Notes: generated by a model from the letters alone, not told the origin. Positions 9,094 through 18,471 are shown, numbered from the stretch's first letter. The stretch: 64,000 bases of DNA from Rhizobium sp. Leaf306 (GCF_001423425.1 NZ_LMNX01000002.1:124001-188000), one strand, 5' to 3'. A program made the numbers and translations.

Positions 9094-9780
9094 TCAGATT
9101 TCCCGCAGCGCCTGCACGTCCACCACCTGGATGATGCGGCCGCGAACCGTGACGCCTGTCTTGCGCAGGGACGAAAAGGCGCGCGACAGGGCTTCGGGAG
9201 CCAGTCCCAGCATGCCGGCGAGCAGGCTTTTCTGGAACGGCAGGCGGATGGCTGCCGGTCCACCGTCAACCGGGCAGCGGCTGAGGATGTAGTTTGCCAC
9301 CCGTTGCGGCGCCGTGAACAGCCGGTCGTTGGCAACACAGTCCATCGTGCTGATCAGATGACGCGACAGGGTCGTCATCACGGCGCGGGAGATACCGGGA
9401 TCCTCTTCAGCCAGATCCTTGACCGTCTGCAGGTCGAAACGCACCAGCGTGCAGGTCTCTGCGGCCTGGGCGAAAAAGGGATACTTCCGGTCCGCATAAA
9501 GCATGCACTCGCCGAACGTATCTCCCGGTGCGGAAATGCGGATATCCGCATCGCGCCCGTCTCGGCTCAGCCGGTAGAGGCGGACATAGCCATTCAGCAC
9601 ACAGTAAAACGCTTCGGCACGTTGGCCCTCTCGCACGATGAGGTCACGGGCGGACACTGTCTCGACACTCATCGCCGACAGCATCTTGACCAGCGAGTTA
9701 CCGGTCAGGCCGTGCATGAAAGGCGTTTTCATGAGAACCGCGCGGTCGCGATTGTTGAGTTTGATGTCGCCGTTGCCCAT
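9094..9780 (-). CDS. Crp/Fnr-family transcription regulator (NnrR/DNR-like)
   Basis: The 228-residue protein has an N-terminal cyclic-nucleotide-like beta-roll (VREGQRAEAFYCVLNGYVRLY, then APGDTFGECMLY), a long dimer helix and a C-terminal winged helix. The recognition helix contains EALSR; E--SR is the FNR/DNR signature for reading TTGAT-type half sites. There is no N-terminal cysteine cluster, so an FNR-like 4Fe-4S switch is unlikely; NnrR, DNR or FixK-like sensing is possible. An FNR-type box stands upstream of its own start. The exact signal is unknown. Confidence 0.85.
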   Translation of the reverse strand: MGNGDIKLNNRDRAVLMKTPFMHGLTGNSLVKMLSAMSVETVSARDLIVREGQRAEAFYCVLNGYVRLYRLSRDGRDADIRISAPGDTFGECMLYADRKYPFFAQAAETCTLVRFDLQTVKDLAEEDPGISRAVMTTLSRHLISTMDCVANDRLFTAPQRVANYILSRCPVDGGPAAIRLPFQKSLLAGMLGLAPEALSRAFSSLRKTGVTVRGRIIQVVDVQALREI

Positions 9781-9811
9781 GTCCGTTCTTCTTTTCTGGC
9801 GGGGAGCTTCC

Positions 9812-9869
9812 TAGAATGTAATTATTCTAAATTAACACGTGCTCCGAAGCGCGTTTTGACGTCGATCAA
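9812..9869 (-). promoter_or_regulatory. FNR-type box and AT-rich palindrome upstream of the Crp/Fnr gene
   Basis: TTGACGTCGATCAA at 9856-9869 matches nine of the ten defined bases of the FNR/FixK/NnrR consensus TTGAT-N4-ATCAA. It lies about 76 bases upstream of the leftward regulator start. A perfect palindrome TAGAAT-N6-ATTCTA covers 9812-9829 and overlaps a possible -10 (TAGAAT). A start point near 9822 would put the FNR box close to -41, the usual activating position. Autoregulation or control by another FNR-type protein is inferred. Confidence 0.65.
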
Positions 9870-9967
9870 ATCGTCCAAGATTCTTTGCGATCGGGATGCG
9901 CTTTTGCATTTCCGCACCCTTCGACGTCTTCTGCCCCACCCGGAATCGCTTGCTCGGACCGGTGATT

Positions 9968-12900
9968 TTACTCCGCAGCCATAGGCGGAAGCCGCAGGAC
10001 CTTGGCGCCGCCAGCGGCGCTGAGCATATCGTGGTCGATGCCGTTTTCGCGTTCCAGCCGGCGAAGCCGCTCGCCGAGGTCACGGTTCTCCTGGGTCAGT
10101 TCCTCGTTGGAAAGGCCGAAATCCTCCTCTTCTTTCTTGCCGACCAAGCGACCGAAGATCCGCCCGAGCAGGCCGGAAAGATCGTCCATGATGAGGAAGA
10201 AGGCGGGGACAACGAGGAGCGACAGGACGGTGGAAACGATGATGCCGCCGATCACGGCGATTGCCATCGGGGCGCGGAACGATCCGCCTTCGCCGATACC
10301 CATCGCCGAGGGCAACATGCCGGCCGACATGGCGATAGACGTCATGATGATCGGGCGGGCGCGCTTGCGGCCGGCTTCGACCATCGCGTGAACACGCTCC
10401 AGTCCGTGGCGTTTCATCTCGATGGCGAAATCCACGAGCAGGATGGCGTTCTTCGTGACAATCCCCATCAGCATCAGGATACCGATCAGAACCGGCATCG
10501 ACAGCGCGTTCTGGGTGACAATCAGCGCCACCGCCACGCCGCCGATCGCAAGCGGCAGCGAGAACAGGATGGTCAGCGGCTGAATGACGTCCTTGAACAG
10601 CAGGATCAGCACGACCAGAACCAGAAGCAGGCCCATGAGCATGGCATTGCCGAAGCTCTGGGTCATTTCCGCCTGCACCTTGGCGTCGCCGCTTTCGGCC
10701 AGCCGAACGGATGGCGGAAGGTTGGTTTCGTCGACGATGCGTTTGAACTCGGCCGACGACGTGTCGAGTGCCGTGCCGAAGGGCACATCCGAGCCGATCG
10801 CCACGACGCGGTTGCGGTCGTTGCGCGTGATCGAGCTCGGGCCTTCCGAATAATCCACGTCGGCAACACTGGTGAGCGGCACCGTGGCGCCGCTTGCGGT
10901 CCTCAGCTTCAACGCCTTGATCGCTGCTAGATCACGCCGCACATCGAGTGAGGTCTGGACACGGATCGGGATCTGCCGGTCATCCAGGTTGATCTTGGCG
11001 AGATTGGCGTCGATATCGCCGATGGTTGCGACGCGCACCGTTTCGGAGATCTGCTGCGGCGTAATGCCGAGGCGCGCGGCTTCCGCCATGCGCGGACGGA
11101 TCTGCAGTTCCGGCCGGGGCAGGGCGCCGTCGGAGGAGACGTTGGCAAGGATCGGCGAAGCGCGCAGGCGCGATTCCAGGAGCCCGATCGCATCGTTCAG
11201 GTCCGCCTCGTTGTCGGAGAGGAAGTTGAACGCCAGTTCGCGCTCGGCGCGGTCGTTGACCTTCGAGATACGCACGTCCGGGATATCGCGGATTGCGGCA
11301 AAGATGTCCTTTTCCACGTCCCATTGCGGACGGGTACGGCCATGTTCTTCCATTTTCGGCAAAGAAGAGCCGATCAGCGGCAGGCTGCCCAGCCCCTTGT
11401 TGACCAGCGTCTTGATCAGCGAATGGTCGATGTTTTCGAGGATGACACGAACGGTCGAACGGCGCAGTTCGAGATCGCCCTTGGGCGATGCGCCACCGAG
11501 CACGAAGACGCTTTCGACGCCGTCGATATCGCGAACCGCGCGGTCGATCTTTTCAGACGTCTCGGCGGTCTCTTCCAGTGTCGCATTGGGCGGCAGCTCG
11601 ACGGAGAGAACGACGCGCGAGGAATCGTCGGGCGGCAGGAAGCTGCCGGGCACCTTGCTCAGCAGCATGAGCGAGCCGGCGAGGAAGGCGATGGCGCCAA
11701 GAAGCGTCGCATAGCGCCAGTACCATTTGCGGGTCGTGCCGGTGACGAGGCGCGTATAGGCGCGCATGATCCAGCCGTCATTGTCGTGATGGTCTTCCAT
11801 CCCGTCTTCGGCGCGCATCAGATAGGCCGCCATCAGCGGCGTGATCAGGCGCGCGACCGCCAGCGAGAAGAAGACCGAGAAGGCGACGGTCAGGCCGAAC
11901 TGGATGAAATACTGTCCGGGAACGCCCGGCATGAAGGAAACGGGCACGAACACGGCGATGATGGTGAAGCTGGTCGCGATGACGGCGAGCCCGATTTCGT
12001 CGGCCGCCTCGAGTGCGGCCTTGTATGGCGTCTTGCCCATCTTGATATGGCGGGCGATGTTTTCGATCTCGACGATCGCGTCATCCACCAGAATACCGGT
12101 CGCAAGCGTCAGCGCCAGGAATGAGACGAGGTTAAGCGAGAACCCCATCAAGTCCATGACCCAGAAGGTGGGGATCGCCGACAGCGGCAGGGCGACGGCT
12201 GCGATCAGCGTTGCGCGCCAGTTGCGCAGGAACAGCATGACGACGATGATGGCAAGGATCGAGCCTTCCACCAGCGTGTGAAGGGCTGCTTCGTAATTGC
12301 CGTAGGTGAAATAGACGGAGTCGTCGACCATGGCGATCGCAACGTCTGGATGCGCCTTGCGCACGCCGTCGAGGCTTTCCGCCACGGTTTCGGCGACGGA
12401 GACTTCGCTTGCACCCTTCGCGCGGAAGACGGCGAAGGTGACGGCCGGCGTGCCGTTGAAGCGCGAGAAGGATTTCTGCTCCTCATAGGTATCGGTGACG
12501 GTGCCGAGTTCCGACAGCCGCACGAAACGATTGTTGGAAAGGCTGATCGACGTCTCGGCCAGCTGCGCCACATCGCGGGCATCGCCGAGCGTGCGGATTG
12601 TCTGTTCGTTGCCGGCCACCTGGCCGCGGCCGGAGCCGAGGTTGACGTTGGTGCCGCGGATCTGCTGGTTCACGTCGGCTGCCGTGATGCCATAGGCATC
12701 GAGCTTGGCGGGATTGAGCGACACGCGCACTTCGCGATCGGAGCCGCCGTAACGGTCGATCCGGCCGATCCCGGCCTGGCCTTCCAGCGCCCGCGTCACC
12801 GTGTCGTCGACGAACCAGGAGAGTTCTTCGAGCGTCATGTTCGGCGACGAGACGGCGAATGTCTGGATCGCCTGTCCTTCGACATCGACCTTGGTGACGA

Positions 12901-13279
12901 TCGGTTCCTCGATGCCGGCCGGCAGGTCGCCGCGGATCTTGTCGATCGCGTCCTTGGTATCCTGCACCGCTTCGGGCGTTGGCTTTTCGATACGGAAGAC
13001 GACGACCGTCTGCGACTGGCCATCGGTGATGGTGGACTGGACTTCGTCGATGCCGCTGATCGAGGCGACGGCATCCTCGATCTCCTTGGTCACCTGTACT
13101 TCCAGTTCGGCAGGCGATGCGCCGGACTGGACGACGGTGACGGAGACGACGGGCACGTCGATATTCGGGAAGCGGGTGATCGGCAGCGCATAGAAGGACT
13201 GGATGCCGACGTACAGCAACAGGGCAAAGCCGAGAAGCGGCGCGATCGGGTTGCGGATGGACCAGGCGGAGAAGTTCAT
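9968..13279 (-). CDS. RND efflux pump, HAE1/AcrB-type inner-membrane transporter
   Basis: This 1103-residue protein has the 12-helix RND layout: TM1 near residues 10-30, a large periplasmic loop (PNIDVPVVSVTVVQSGASPAE), a second helix block, a second periplasmic loop and a last helix block. The proton-relay Asp pair is in TM4 (GILVDDAIVEIEN, about residue 398). The start MNFSAWSIRNPI lies 10 bases after the adaptor stop, so the two are one operon. After TM12 there is a charged coiled-coil tail (EELTQENRDLGERLRRLERE), longer than in AcrB. No outer-membrane channel gene is adjacent. Substrates are unknown. Confidence 0.93.
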   Translation of the reverse strand: MNFSAWSIRNPIAPLLGFALLLYVGIQSFYALPITRFPNIDVPVVSVTVVQSGASPAELEVQVTKEIEDAVASISGIDEVQSTITDGQSQTVVVFRIEKPTPEAVQDTKDAIDKIRGDLPAGIEEPIVTKVDVEGQAIQTFAVSSPNMTLEELSWFVDDTVTRALEGQAGIGRIDRYGGSDREVRVSLNPAKLDAYGITAADVNQQIRGTNVNLGSGRGQVAGNEQTIRTLGDARDVAQLAETSISLSNNRFVRLSELGTVTDTYEEQKSFSRFNGTPAVTFAVFRAKGASEVSVAETVAESLDGVRKAHPDVAIAMVDDSVYFTYGNYEAALHTLVEGSILAIIVVMLFLRNWRATLIAAVALPLSAIPTFWVMDLMGFSLNLVSFLALTLATGILVDDAIVEIENIARHIKMGKTPYKAALEAADEIGLAVIATSFTIIAVFVPVSFMPGVPGQYFIQFGLTVAFSVFFSLAVARLITPLMAAYLMRAEDGMEDHHDNDGWIMRAYTRLVTGTTRKWYWRYATLLGAIAFLAGSLMLLSKVPGSFLPPDDSSRVVLSVELPPNATLEETAETSEKIDRAVRDIDGVESVFVLGGASPKGDLELRRSTVRVILENIDHSLIKTLVNKGLGSLPLIGSSLPKMEEHGRTRPQWDVEKDIFAAIRDIPDVRISKVNDRAERELAFNFLSDNEADLNDAIGLLESRLRASPILANVSSDGALPRPELQIRPRMAEAARLGITPQQISETVRVATIGDIDANLAKINLDDRQIPIRVQTSLDVRRDLAAIKALKLRTASGATVPLTSVADVDYSEGPSSITRNDRNRVVAIGSDVPFGTALDTSSAEFKRIVDETNLPPSVRLAESGDAKVQAEMTQSFGNAMLMGLLLVLVVLILLFKDVIQPLTILFSLPLAIGGVAVALIVTQNALSMPVLIGILMLMGIVTKNAILLVDFAIEMKRHGLERVHAMVEAGRKRARPIIMTSIAMSAGMLPSAMGIGEGGSFRAPMAIAVIGGIIVSTVLSLLVVPAFFLIMDDLSGLLGRIFGRLVGKKEEEDFGLSNEELTQENRDLGERLRRLERENGIDHDMLSAAGGAKVLRLPPMAAE

Positions 13280-13289
13280 CTTCGCGTCC

Positions 13290-14534
13290 TCAATTCGAAA
13301 CAGCGGCGGGCGGGGCCCGGTCAGCTTCGGCCTTGTCGGCGCCAGCCTTTGAGCCCGGCAGGACCGGGTTGATCTTGTCGCCGTCGCGCACGAAGGCGCC
13401 GGCCTTGGCGACGACCCGGTCGCCCTCGGCAATGCCACTGACGATCTGGATGAAGCCGCCGTCCTGAATGCCGGTTTCTATCTTGACCTGCTTGACGGTG
13501 TCGCCTTCCACCTTGCGGGTGACCGAGCCCGACGGCGCCGTGGTCACGGCCGAGAGCGGCAGGGCCAGCGCCGTCGTTTCGGTGATGACGATCTCCGCAC
13601 TGCCATACATGCCCGATCGGGCACCACTCTCGTCATCGACGACGATATGCACGGCGCCGAGGCGGGTGGTCGCATCGACGGAGGGCGAAACGATCCGCAC
13701 CTTACCTTCGATCTTGCGTGTGCCGCCGGCAATGGTGATGATCGCCTTCTGGCCGAGCTTGACCTTCTGGATGTCGGTTTCCGAAAGATCGACCACGAGT
13801 TCGATCGCGCCGTCCTTGATGATGGTGAAGAGCGGTTCGCCGGCGCCGGCGGCAATCGCGCCGATCCGCGCATTCTTGGCCGTGACGACGCCATCAACCG
13901 GGCTTTTGACGCCGGTGCGGGCAAGGTTGAGGTCGACGTCCTTGATCTGCGCATCGACGACCTTGACGTCGGCCTCACCGACGGAAACGGCCTGTTTCGC
14001 CGCGTTCAGCCGTGCTTCGGCGACTTCAACCTGGGCCTGCGTCTGTTCGACCTGGCTCTGGCTGCTCGTGCCGTTTTGTCCGAGTTTTCTGGTGCGGTCG
14101 CGCTGGCGGATGGCGTCGGCAAGATTGGCTTCGGCCTCGATCACCTGCGCCTTGTATTGCGCGACGCCGGCCTCGGCCTTGGCCCTGTTTGCCTCAAGCT
14201 GGCTTTTTTGCAGAATGAGCGAGTCGTCGTTGAGGGTTGCGAGAACCGCGTCCTGCTTCACCTCGTCGCCGACATCGGCATCGACGCTGCGGATAGAGAG
14301 ACCGTCGACCAGAGGCTGGATGTAGATTTCCTCGATCGGGCGGATCGTACCGGTCGCGATGACCCGATCGGTCATCGGGCGGGTTTTGGCCTCGGTCACG
14401 ATGATCGACGGAAGGTTCTTCTGCGGTGCGGTCGGCTGTGCTTGCTGCGCCAATGCCGGAAAGGCGAGGAGCGTGATCAGGGCAGGGGCGAGGGACGCCG
14501 CCAACAACGCGAGCTTTGACGAAATGCGAAACAT
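13290..14534 (-). CDS. RND efflux periplasmic adaptor (membrane fusion protein)
   Basis: The 414-residue adaptor starts with a signal sequence ending near PALAQQ. It then has a lipoyl-type half motif (IQPLVDGLSIRSVDADVGDEVKQDAVLATLND), a long alpha-helical hairpin rich in Ala and Gln, the matching lipoyl half (GVKSPVDGVVTAKNARIGA), a beta-barrel domain and a C-terminal domain ending in a charged tail. This is the HlyD/AcrA order. ATG at 14534 is chosen because the 38 codons before it lack a signal sequence. It precedes the RND transporter by 10 bases. Confidence 0.92.
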   Translation of the reverse strand: MFRISSKLALLAASLAPALITLLAFPALAQQAQPTAPQKNLPSIIVTEAKTRPMTDRVIATGTIRPIEEIYIQPLVDGLSIRSVDADVGDEVKQDAVLATLNDDSLILQKSQLEANRAKAEAGVAQYKAQVIEAEANLADAIRQRDRTRKLGQNGTSSQSQVEQTQAQVEVAEARLNAAKQAVSVGEADVKVVDAQIKDVDLNLARTGVKSPVDGVVTAKNARIGAIAAGAGEPLFTIIKDGAIELVVDLSETDIQKVKLGQKAIITIAGGTRKIEGKVRIVSPSVDATTRLGAVHIVVDDESGARSGMYGSAEIVITETTALALPLSAVTTAPSGSVTRKVEGDTVKQVKIETGIQDGGFIQIVSGIAEGDRVVAKAGAFVRDGDKINPVLPGSKAGADKAEADRAPPAAVSN

Positions 14535-14752
14535 GCGACGACTTCCGATGCACCAGAGGGTCTTTATTTCGCTGTCCGGGATCCGCGCCCCTCCCTGCGC
14601 AGTACCTGATGAGGTGGTGACGACCCAAAGCCGCCACAAGTCCGTCATCCGACAAATTCATGTCCCGTGTTTTTACGGCTTCCGTCGCCGCAAATCAATC
14701 TGCTCGCGGAAATGCCAAGACCAAGATCAGTGATGGTTACCGCCCCATAAAA

Positions 14753-14777
14753 TATGCCCGGCAGCGCGCCGGGCATA
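14753..14777 (-). terminator. Hairpin after the ABC transporter operon
   Basis: The inverted repeat TATGCCCGGC ... GCCGGGCATA (perfect ten-base arms, five-base loop) lies about 40 bases after the stop of the substrate-binding protein gene. Read leftward it is followed by ATTTTAT, a weak U-tract. Confidence 0.65.
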
Positions 14778-14817
14778 TACTGTTTCGGCAGGTTAGATCG
14801 GCTCGATCAGGCCCTGC

Positions 14818-15783
14818 TTATTTAAGAGCGGCGGTCGTTACATCGGTCGTGTAGCCACCATCCGGCTGCTTGGTGATGATCTTCTGGTCGAGCAGCGCCT
14901 TTACCGTGCGCTCGTAGGTCGCCATGTCCAGCTTGCCGTCGCCGATCAGCTTTGCCACTTCGCCCATCATGCGCTTCTGGTGGTTCTCGTCCTGGCCGCC
15001 ATTGTCCATGACGATTTCTGCGGCTTCTTCCGGGTTCTCGATCGCGTATTTCCAGCCCTTCATCGAAGCGCGCACGAACTTGACCATGTTCTCCTTGAAC
15101 TTTGGATCGGCCAGCTTTGTGTCGAGAGCGTAGAGCCCGTCTTCCAGAAGGTCGTTGCCGAGCTTGGTATAGTTGAAGACGACCAGATCTTCGGCCTTGA
15201 AGCCGGCGTCGATCGCCTGCCAGTATTCGTTATAGGTCATGACGGAGATGCAGTCCGCCTGCTTCTGGATCAGCGGCTGGACGTCGAAGCTCTGCTTCAG
15301 AACCGTCACGCCATCCGTACCGCCCTCGGTCTTCAAGCCGATCTTGTTCATCCAGGCAAAGAACGGATACTCGTTGCCGAAGAACCAGACGCCGAGCGTC
15401 TTGCCCTTGAAATCGGCTTCCGTCTTGACCGGGCCGTCCTTCGGGCAAATCAGCTCGAGACCGGACTTGGCGAAAGGCTGGGCGATGTTGGTCAGCGGTA
15501 CGCCCTTTTCGCGGGCAACCAGCGCGCCGCCCATCCAGTCGACGATCACGTCGGCGCCGCCGCCGGCGATCACCTGTTCCGGAGCGATGTCGGGACCACC
15601 CGGCTTGATCGTCACGTCAAGGCCTTCCTCCTCGTAGAAGCCCTTGTCCTTGGCCACGAAATAACCGCCGAACTGGCCCTGGGCGACCCATTTCAGCTGC
15701 AGCGTCAGCTTGTCGGCGGCGAATGCATTGGATGCGGCAAGCGAGAACGCTCCCGCCATCAGTGCCATGATCATCTTTTTCAT
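14818..15783 (-). CDS. ABC transporter substrate-binding protein, NMT1/ThiY-like
   Basis: The 321-residue protein has a Sec signal peptide (MKKMIMALMAGAFSLAASNAFAA) and an NMT1/ThiY periplasmic-binding fold: LTLQLKWVAQGQFGGYFVAKDKGFYEEEGL at the start, and the GKTLGVWFFGNEYPFF region that usually lines the ligand pocket. It is the last gene of a leftward transporter operon with two permeases and an ATPase. The family carries thiamine precursors, riboflavin and similar heterocycles. Because dihydropyrimidinase and carbamoyl-beta-alanine amidohydrolase genes lie next door, a pyrimidine-like ligand is inferred, not shown. Confidence 0.88.
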   Translation of the reverse strand: MKKMIMALMAGAFSLAASNAFAADKLTLQLKWVAQGQFGGYFVAKDKGFYEEEGLDVTIKPGGPDIAPEQVIAGGGADVIVDWMGGALVAREKGVPLTNIAQPFAKSGLELICPKDGPVKTEADFKGKTLGVWFFGNEYPFFAWMNKIGLKTEGGTDGVTVLKQSFDVQPLIQKQADCISVMTYNEYWQAIDAGFKAEDLVVFNYTKLGNDLLEDGLYALDTKLADPKFKENMVKFVRASMKGWKYAIENPEEAAEIVMDNGGQDENHQKRMMGEVAKLIGDGKLDMATYERTVKALLDQKIITKQPDGGYTTDVTTAALK

Positions 15784-15838
15784 TGTCGTTTCCCTCTTTT
15801 GTTGCCGCCCCCGTTTTCGGGATGCGGATCGTCAGCGA

Positions 15839-16981
15839 CTAACCCCCACGGTTAGACGGATGCCAGAATGTCGTTGCTCTCTCGGCAAGGGCGACGACGC
15901 CATAAAAGAGCGATCCGGCGAGCGCCGCAACCGCGATTTCCGCCCAGACCATGTCAACATTCATGCGGCCGATCTCGGTGGAGATGCGAAAGCCCATGCC
16001 GACGATCGGCGTGCCGAAGAATTCCGCAACGATGGCACCGATCAGCGCCAGGGTGGAATTGATCTTCAGCGCGTTGAAGATGAACGGCATGGCGGCCGGA
16101 AGCCTGAGCTTCATCAGTGTCTGCCGGTAATCCGACGCATAGGAGCGCATCAGGTCACGCTCCATCGTTCCGGAGGCGGAAAGCCCGGCCACCGTGTTCA
16201 CCAGCATCGGGAAGAAGGTCATGATCGTGACGACGGCGGCCTTCGACTGCCAGTCGAAACCGAACCACATGACCATGACCGGTGCGACGCCGATGATCGG
16301 CAGCGCCGACATCAGATTGCCGATCGGCATCAGTCCTGCGCGCAGGAAGGCGAAGCGGTCGGCCAGGATCGCCACCACGAAGCCCGCGCTGCAGCCGAGG
16401 ATGTACCCCGCCAGCACCGCCTTGAAGATGGTCTGCTGGACGTCCGCCCAGAGGATCGACAGCGAGGCTGCAATCCGCAGCCCGATCGAGGAGGGCGGCG
16501 GCAGGAGGATGAAGGGCACGCCGAAGCCGCGGGTGAGCGCCTCCCACAGGATCAGCAGCCACGCGCCGAAGATCGCCGGGATCGCGAGACCCAGAAGCCC
16601 ATCCGCAAACCTGGAACGGGTCCGGATCTCCGACAACAGGCTGACGCAGCGCCATGCCAGCAGCCAGTTGGCGGCGATCATCAGGAAAAACGCCGTTGCC
16701 GCCTTGCCTTCGTTTCCGGAGAGGCCTGAAATCAGGATGCTGGTCGACAGGTGGCAGAAGACGAAGATCGCTGCCGCGAGAAACAGGGGCGGGAGCGGCA
16801 GAAACGAAACGACCGCGCCTGCAATCGACAGAGCGAAGATCGCAAATAGTGCCATCGGTGCAAAACGCGCCACCGCATCGGGATCGAGGAGCGGAAGGGT
16901 CGCAAGTGCGGCGAGCGACAGCGCCAGGGACAGCCAGCCCTGCCATGACGTGAGGAGGGAGGTTCGCATCAGCGCGCTCAT
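15839..16981 (-). CDS. ABC transporter permease (long N-terminal membrane extension)
   Basis: This 380-residue permease has two parts. The first 170 residues hold about four extra hydrophobic helices (LSLALSLAALATLPLLD, APMALFAIFALSIAGAVVSFLPL and others). The C-terminal part is a standard BPD_transp_1 domain with the coupling loop EAA-like stretch MRSYASDYRQTLMKLRLPAAMPFIF. The start MSALM overlaps the stop of the next permease by four bases (ATGA). It faces the SBP gene 55 bases downstream. Paired, unequal permeases are common in this heterocycle-transporter group. Confidence 0.9.
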   Translation of the reverse strand: MSALMRTSLLTSWQGWLSLALSLAALATLPLLDPDAVARFAPMALFAIFALSIAGAVVSFLPLPPLFLAAAIFVFCHLSTSILISGLSGNEGKAATAFFLMIAANWLLAWRCVSLLSEIRTRSRFADGLLGLAIPAIFGAWLLILWEALTRGFGVPFILLPPPSSIGLRIAASLSILWADVQQTIFKAVLAGYILGCSAGFVVAILADRFAFLRAGLMPIGNLMSALPIIGVAPVMVMWFGFDWQSKAAVVTIMTFFPMLVNTVAGLSASGTMERDLMRSYASDYRQTLMKLRLPAAMPFIFNALKINSTLALIGAIVAEFFGTPIVGMGFRISTEIGRMNVDMVWAEIAVAALAGSLFYGVVALAERATTFWHPSNRGG

Positions 16982-17865
16982 GTCGGCTTTCCTCCCATGT
17001 TGCGGTTGACGATCTTTCCGGCGATCCCGACGACTGCGACCAGAAGCGATGCCAGCACCGAGCCCGCAACCAGCGCCGCCCAGATATCGATCGTCTGGCT
17101 GTAATAGGCGCCGGCGAGAAGCTTCGAGCCGATGCCGGCGACAGCACCGGTCGGCAGCTCGCCAACGATGGCACCGACCAAGCTTGCGGCAATCGCCACC
17201 TTCATCGAGGTAAACAGGAACGGCACCGAGGCGGGGACACGCAGCTTCCAGAAAGTCTGTGCGGCGCTGGCATGATAGGTGCGCATCAGATCGAGCTGGA
17301 TCAGTTCCGGCGAGCGCAGGCCCTTCACCATACCGACTGCGACGGGGAAGAACGAGAGGTAGGTGGAGATCACTGCCTTGGGCACCAGACCGGAAATCCC
17401 GATCGCGCCGAGCGTGACGATCACCATCGGCGCGACGGCAAGGATCGGCACGGTCTGCGACGCGATGATCCACGGCATCAGGCTGCGGTCGAGCGCGCGC
17501 ACGTGGACGATGCCGACCGCGATCAGGATGCCGAGAAGCGTTCCGAAACCGAAGCCCGCAAGCGTCGAGGAGAGCGTCACCCAGGCGTGATAGACGAGGC
17601 TGCGATTTGAGGAAACGCTGCGCAGAAACGTGTTCTCGAAAACATTCGACGCCACCTGATGCGGCGCCGGCAGGATCGGTTTCGGCTGCGACATCGTCTT
17701 GCCGAGGAATTCCATCGGCGTGGAGGTCACATTGCCGCGCCGGTCGAGATCGCGCTGGAATGGCGCGTTCATGAAATACGCGCCGACATACCAGATCGCG
17801 ACGATGACGAGGACGACTGTTGCGACGGGCAGGATGCGGGATTTCAGTGTGTCCTGGGTGGTCAT
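16978..17865 (-). CDS. ABC transporter permease
   Basis: The 295-residue protein has an N-terminal helix (ILPVATVVLVIVAIWYVGAYF), a periplasmic stretch of about 70 residues and a five- to six-helix BPD_transp_1 domain. The ATPase-coupling loop is MRTYHASAAQTFWKLRVPASVPFLF. The ATG overlaps the stop of a DUF559 gene by four bases, and its own stop overlaps the other permease start by four bases, so three genes are translationally chained. It forms the membrane channel with the partner permease. Confidence 0.92.
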   Translation of the reverse strand: MTTQDTLKSRILPVATVVLVIVAIWYVGAYFMNAPFQRDLDRRGNVTSTPMEFLGKTMSQPKPILPAPHQVASNVFENTFLRSVSSNRSLVYHAWVTLSSTLAGFGFGTLLGILIAVGIVHVRALDRSLMPWIIASQTVPILAVAPMVIVTLGAIGISGLVPKAVISTYLSFFPVAVGMVKGLRSPELIQLDLMRTYHASAAQTFWKLRVPASVPFLFTSMKVAIAASLVGAIVGELPTGAVAGIGSKLLAGAYYSQTIDIWAALVAGSVLASLLVAVVGIAGKIVNRNMGGKPT

Positions 17866-18242
17866 GTCGGCGGCCTTTCCAGAAAAGGCGCGATTAGAGC
17901 TTCGATGGTCGTGAAGACGTAATCCGGTCCGTCAATGACCTGATGGTTATCGAAACGCATGACAGTGAAGCCCTGTCCCTTCATGAACGCATCGCGCCGC
18001 ACGTCGTGAGCCCGACCATGATCGGTTTCATGACTGTCGCCATCCACCTCGATCACGATTCTGGCGGAAAGCCACGCGAAATCAGCAATATAAGGACCGA
18101 TTGGAGTCTCGCGCCTGAAGCGCGCGCCAAACTGCCGGAAGTCGCGGAGCATAGTCCACATCGCGGATTCGGCTTTGGTCAGTTCGCGGCGAAGCCGTTT
18201 GGCGCTTCGTCGTGTCCTGGGATCGATGTTGGAATGCGGCAT
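17862..18242 (-). CDS. DUF559 (Vsr-like PD-(D/E)XK nuclease fold) protein
   Basis: The 126-residue product matches DUF559: RRELTKAESAMWTMLRDF, then FRRETPIGPYIADFAWLSARIVIEVDGDSHE with the Asp and Glu-x-Asp of a PD-(D/E)XK-type site, and RRDAFMKGQGFTVMRFDNHQV. Such proteins resemble very-short-patch repair endonucleases and are often mobile. The start MPHSN is chosen because an 80-codon upstream extension only translates a palindromic repeat. It lies between the ATPase and permease genes of an ABC operon, with a four-base overlap to the permease. A transport role is unlikely. Confidence 0.85.
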   Translation of the reverse strand: MPHSNIDPRTRRSAKRLRRELTKAESAMWTMLRDFRQFGARFRRETPIGPYIADFAWLSARIVIEVDGDSHETDHGRAHDVRRDAFMKGQGFTVMRFDNHQVIDGPDYVFTTIEALIAPFLERPPT

Positions 18243-18305
18243 GCGAATTCCTTTCTCGAAAAACGACAAGACCCCGGCGACATGCTGATGTGATCGGTAA
18301 AAGAA

Positions 18306-18452
18306 AGACCCCCTCTGGCCTGCCGGCCATCTCCCCCACAAGGGGGGAGAGACTACGCTGCACCGCTCAGTCCATATTCCACTGCAGAGACGGTTTTTGG
18401 TGAGGGCGCGGCAAGTTAAGCCCTCCCCCTTGTGGGGAGGGTGGGGAGGGGT
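18306..18452. repeat. Rhizobiales palindromic intergenic repeat (RIME/REP-like)
   Basis: Two GC-rich palindromic blocks lie in the gap between the ATPase gene and the DUF559 gene. The left block reads TCTCCCCCACAAGGGGGGAGA, preceded by GGCCTGCCGGCC. The right block reads CCCTCCCCCTTGTGGGGAGGG. Such paired blocks recur between genes in rhizobial genomes. Together they look like the two arms of one element of about 145 bases. A family name is not certain from one copy. Confidence 0.7.
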
Positions 18453-18471
18453 CTTTTTGCTGACGCAGGTC

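Noticed and set aside
9812..9829. Irr ICE-box for the AT-rich palindrome
   Set aside because: The arms are separated by more bases than the TTTAGAA-N3-TTCTAAA motif allows.
16982..17473. 164-codon N-terminal extension of the long permease
   Set aside because: It is an out-of-frame reading of the neighbouring permease gene; the four-base ATGA overlap marks the true start.
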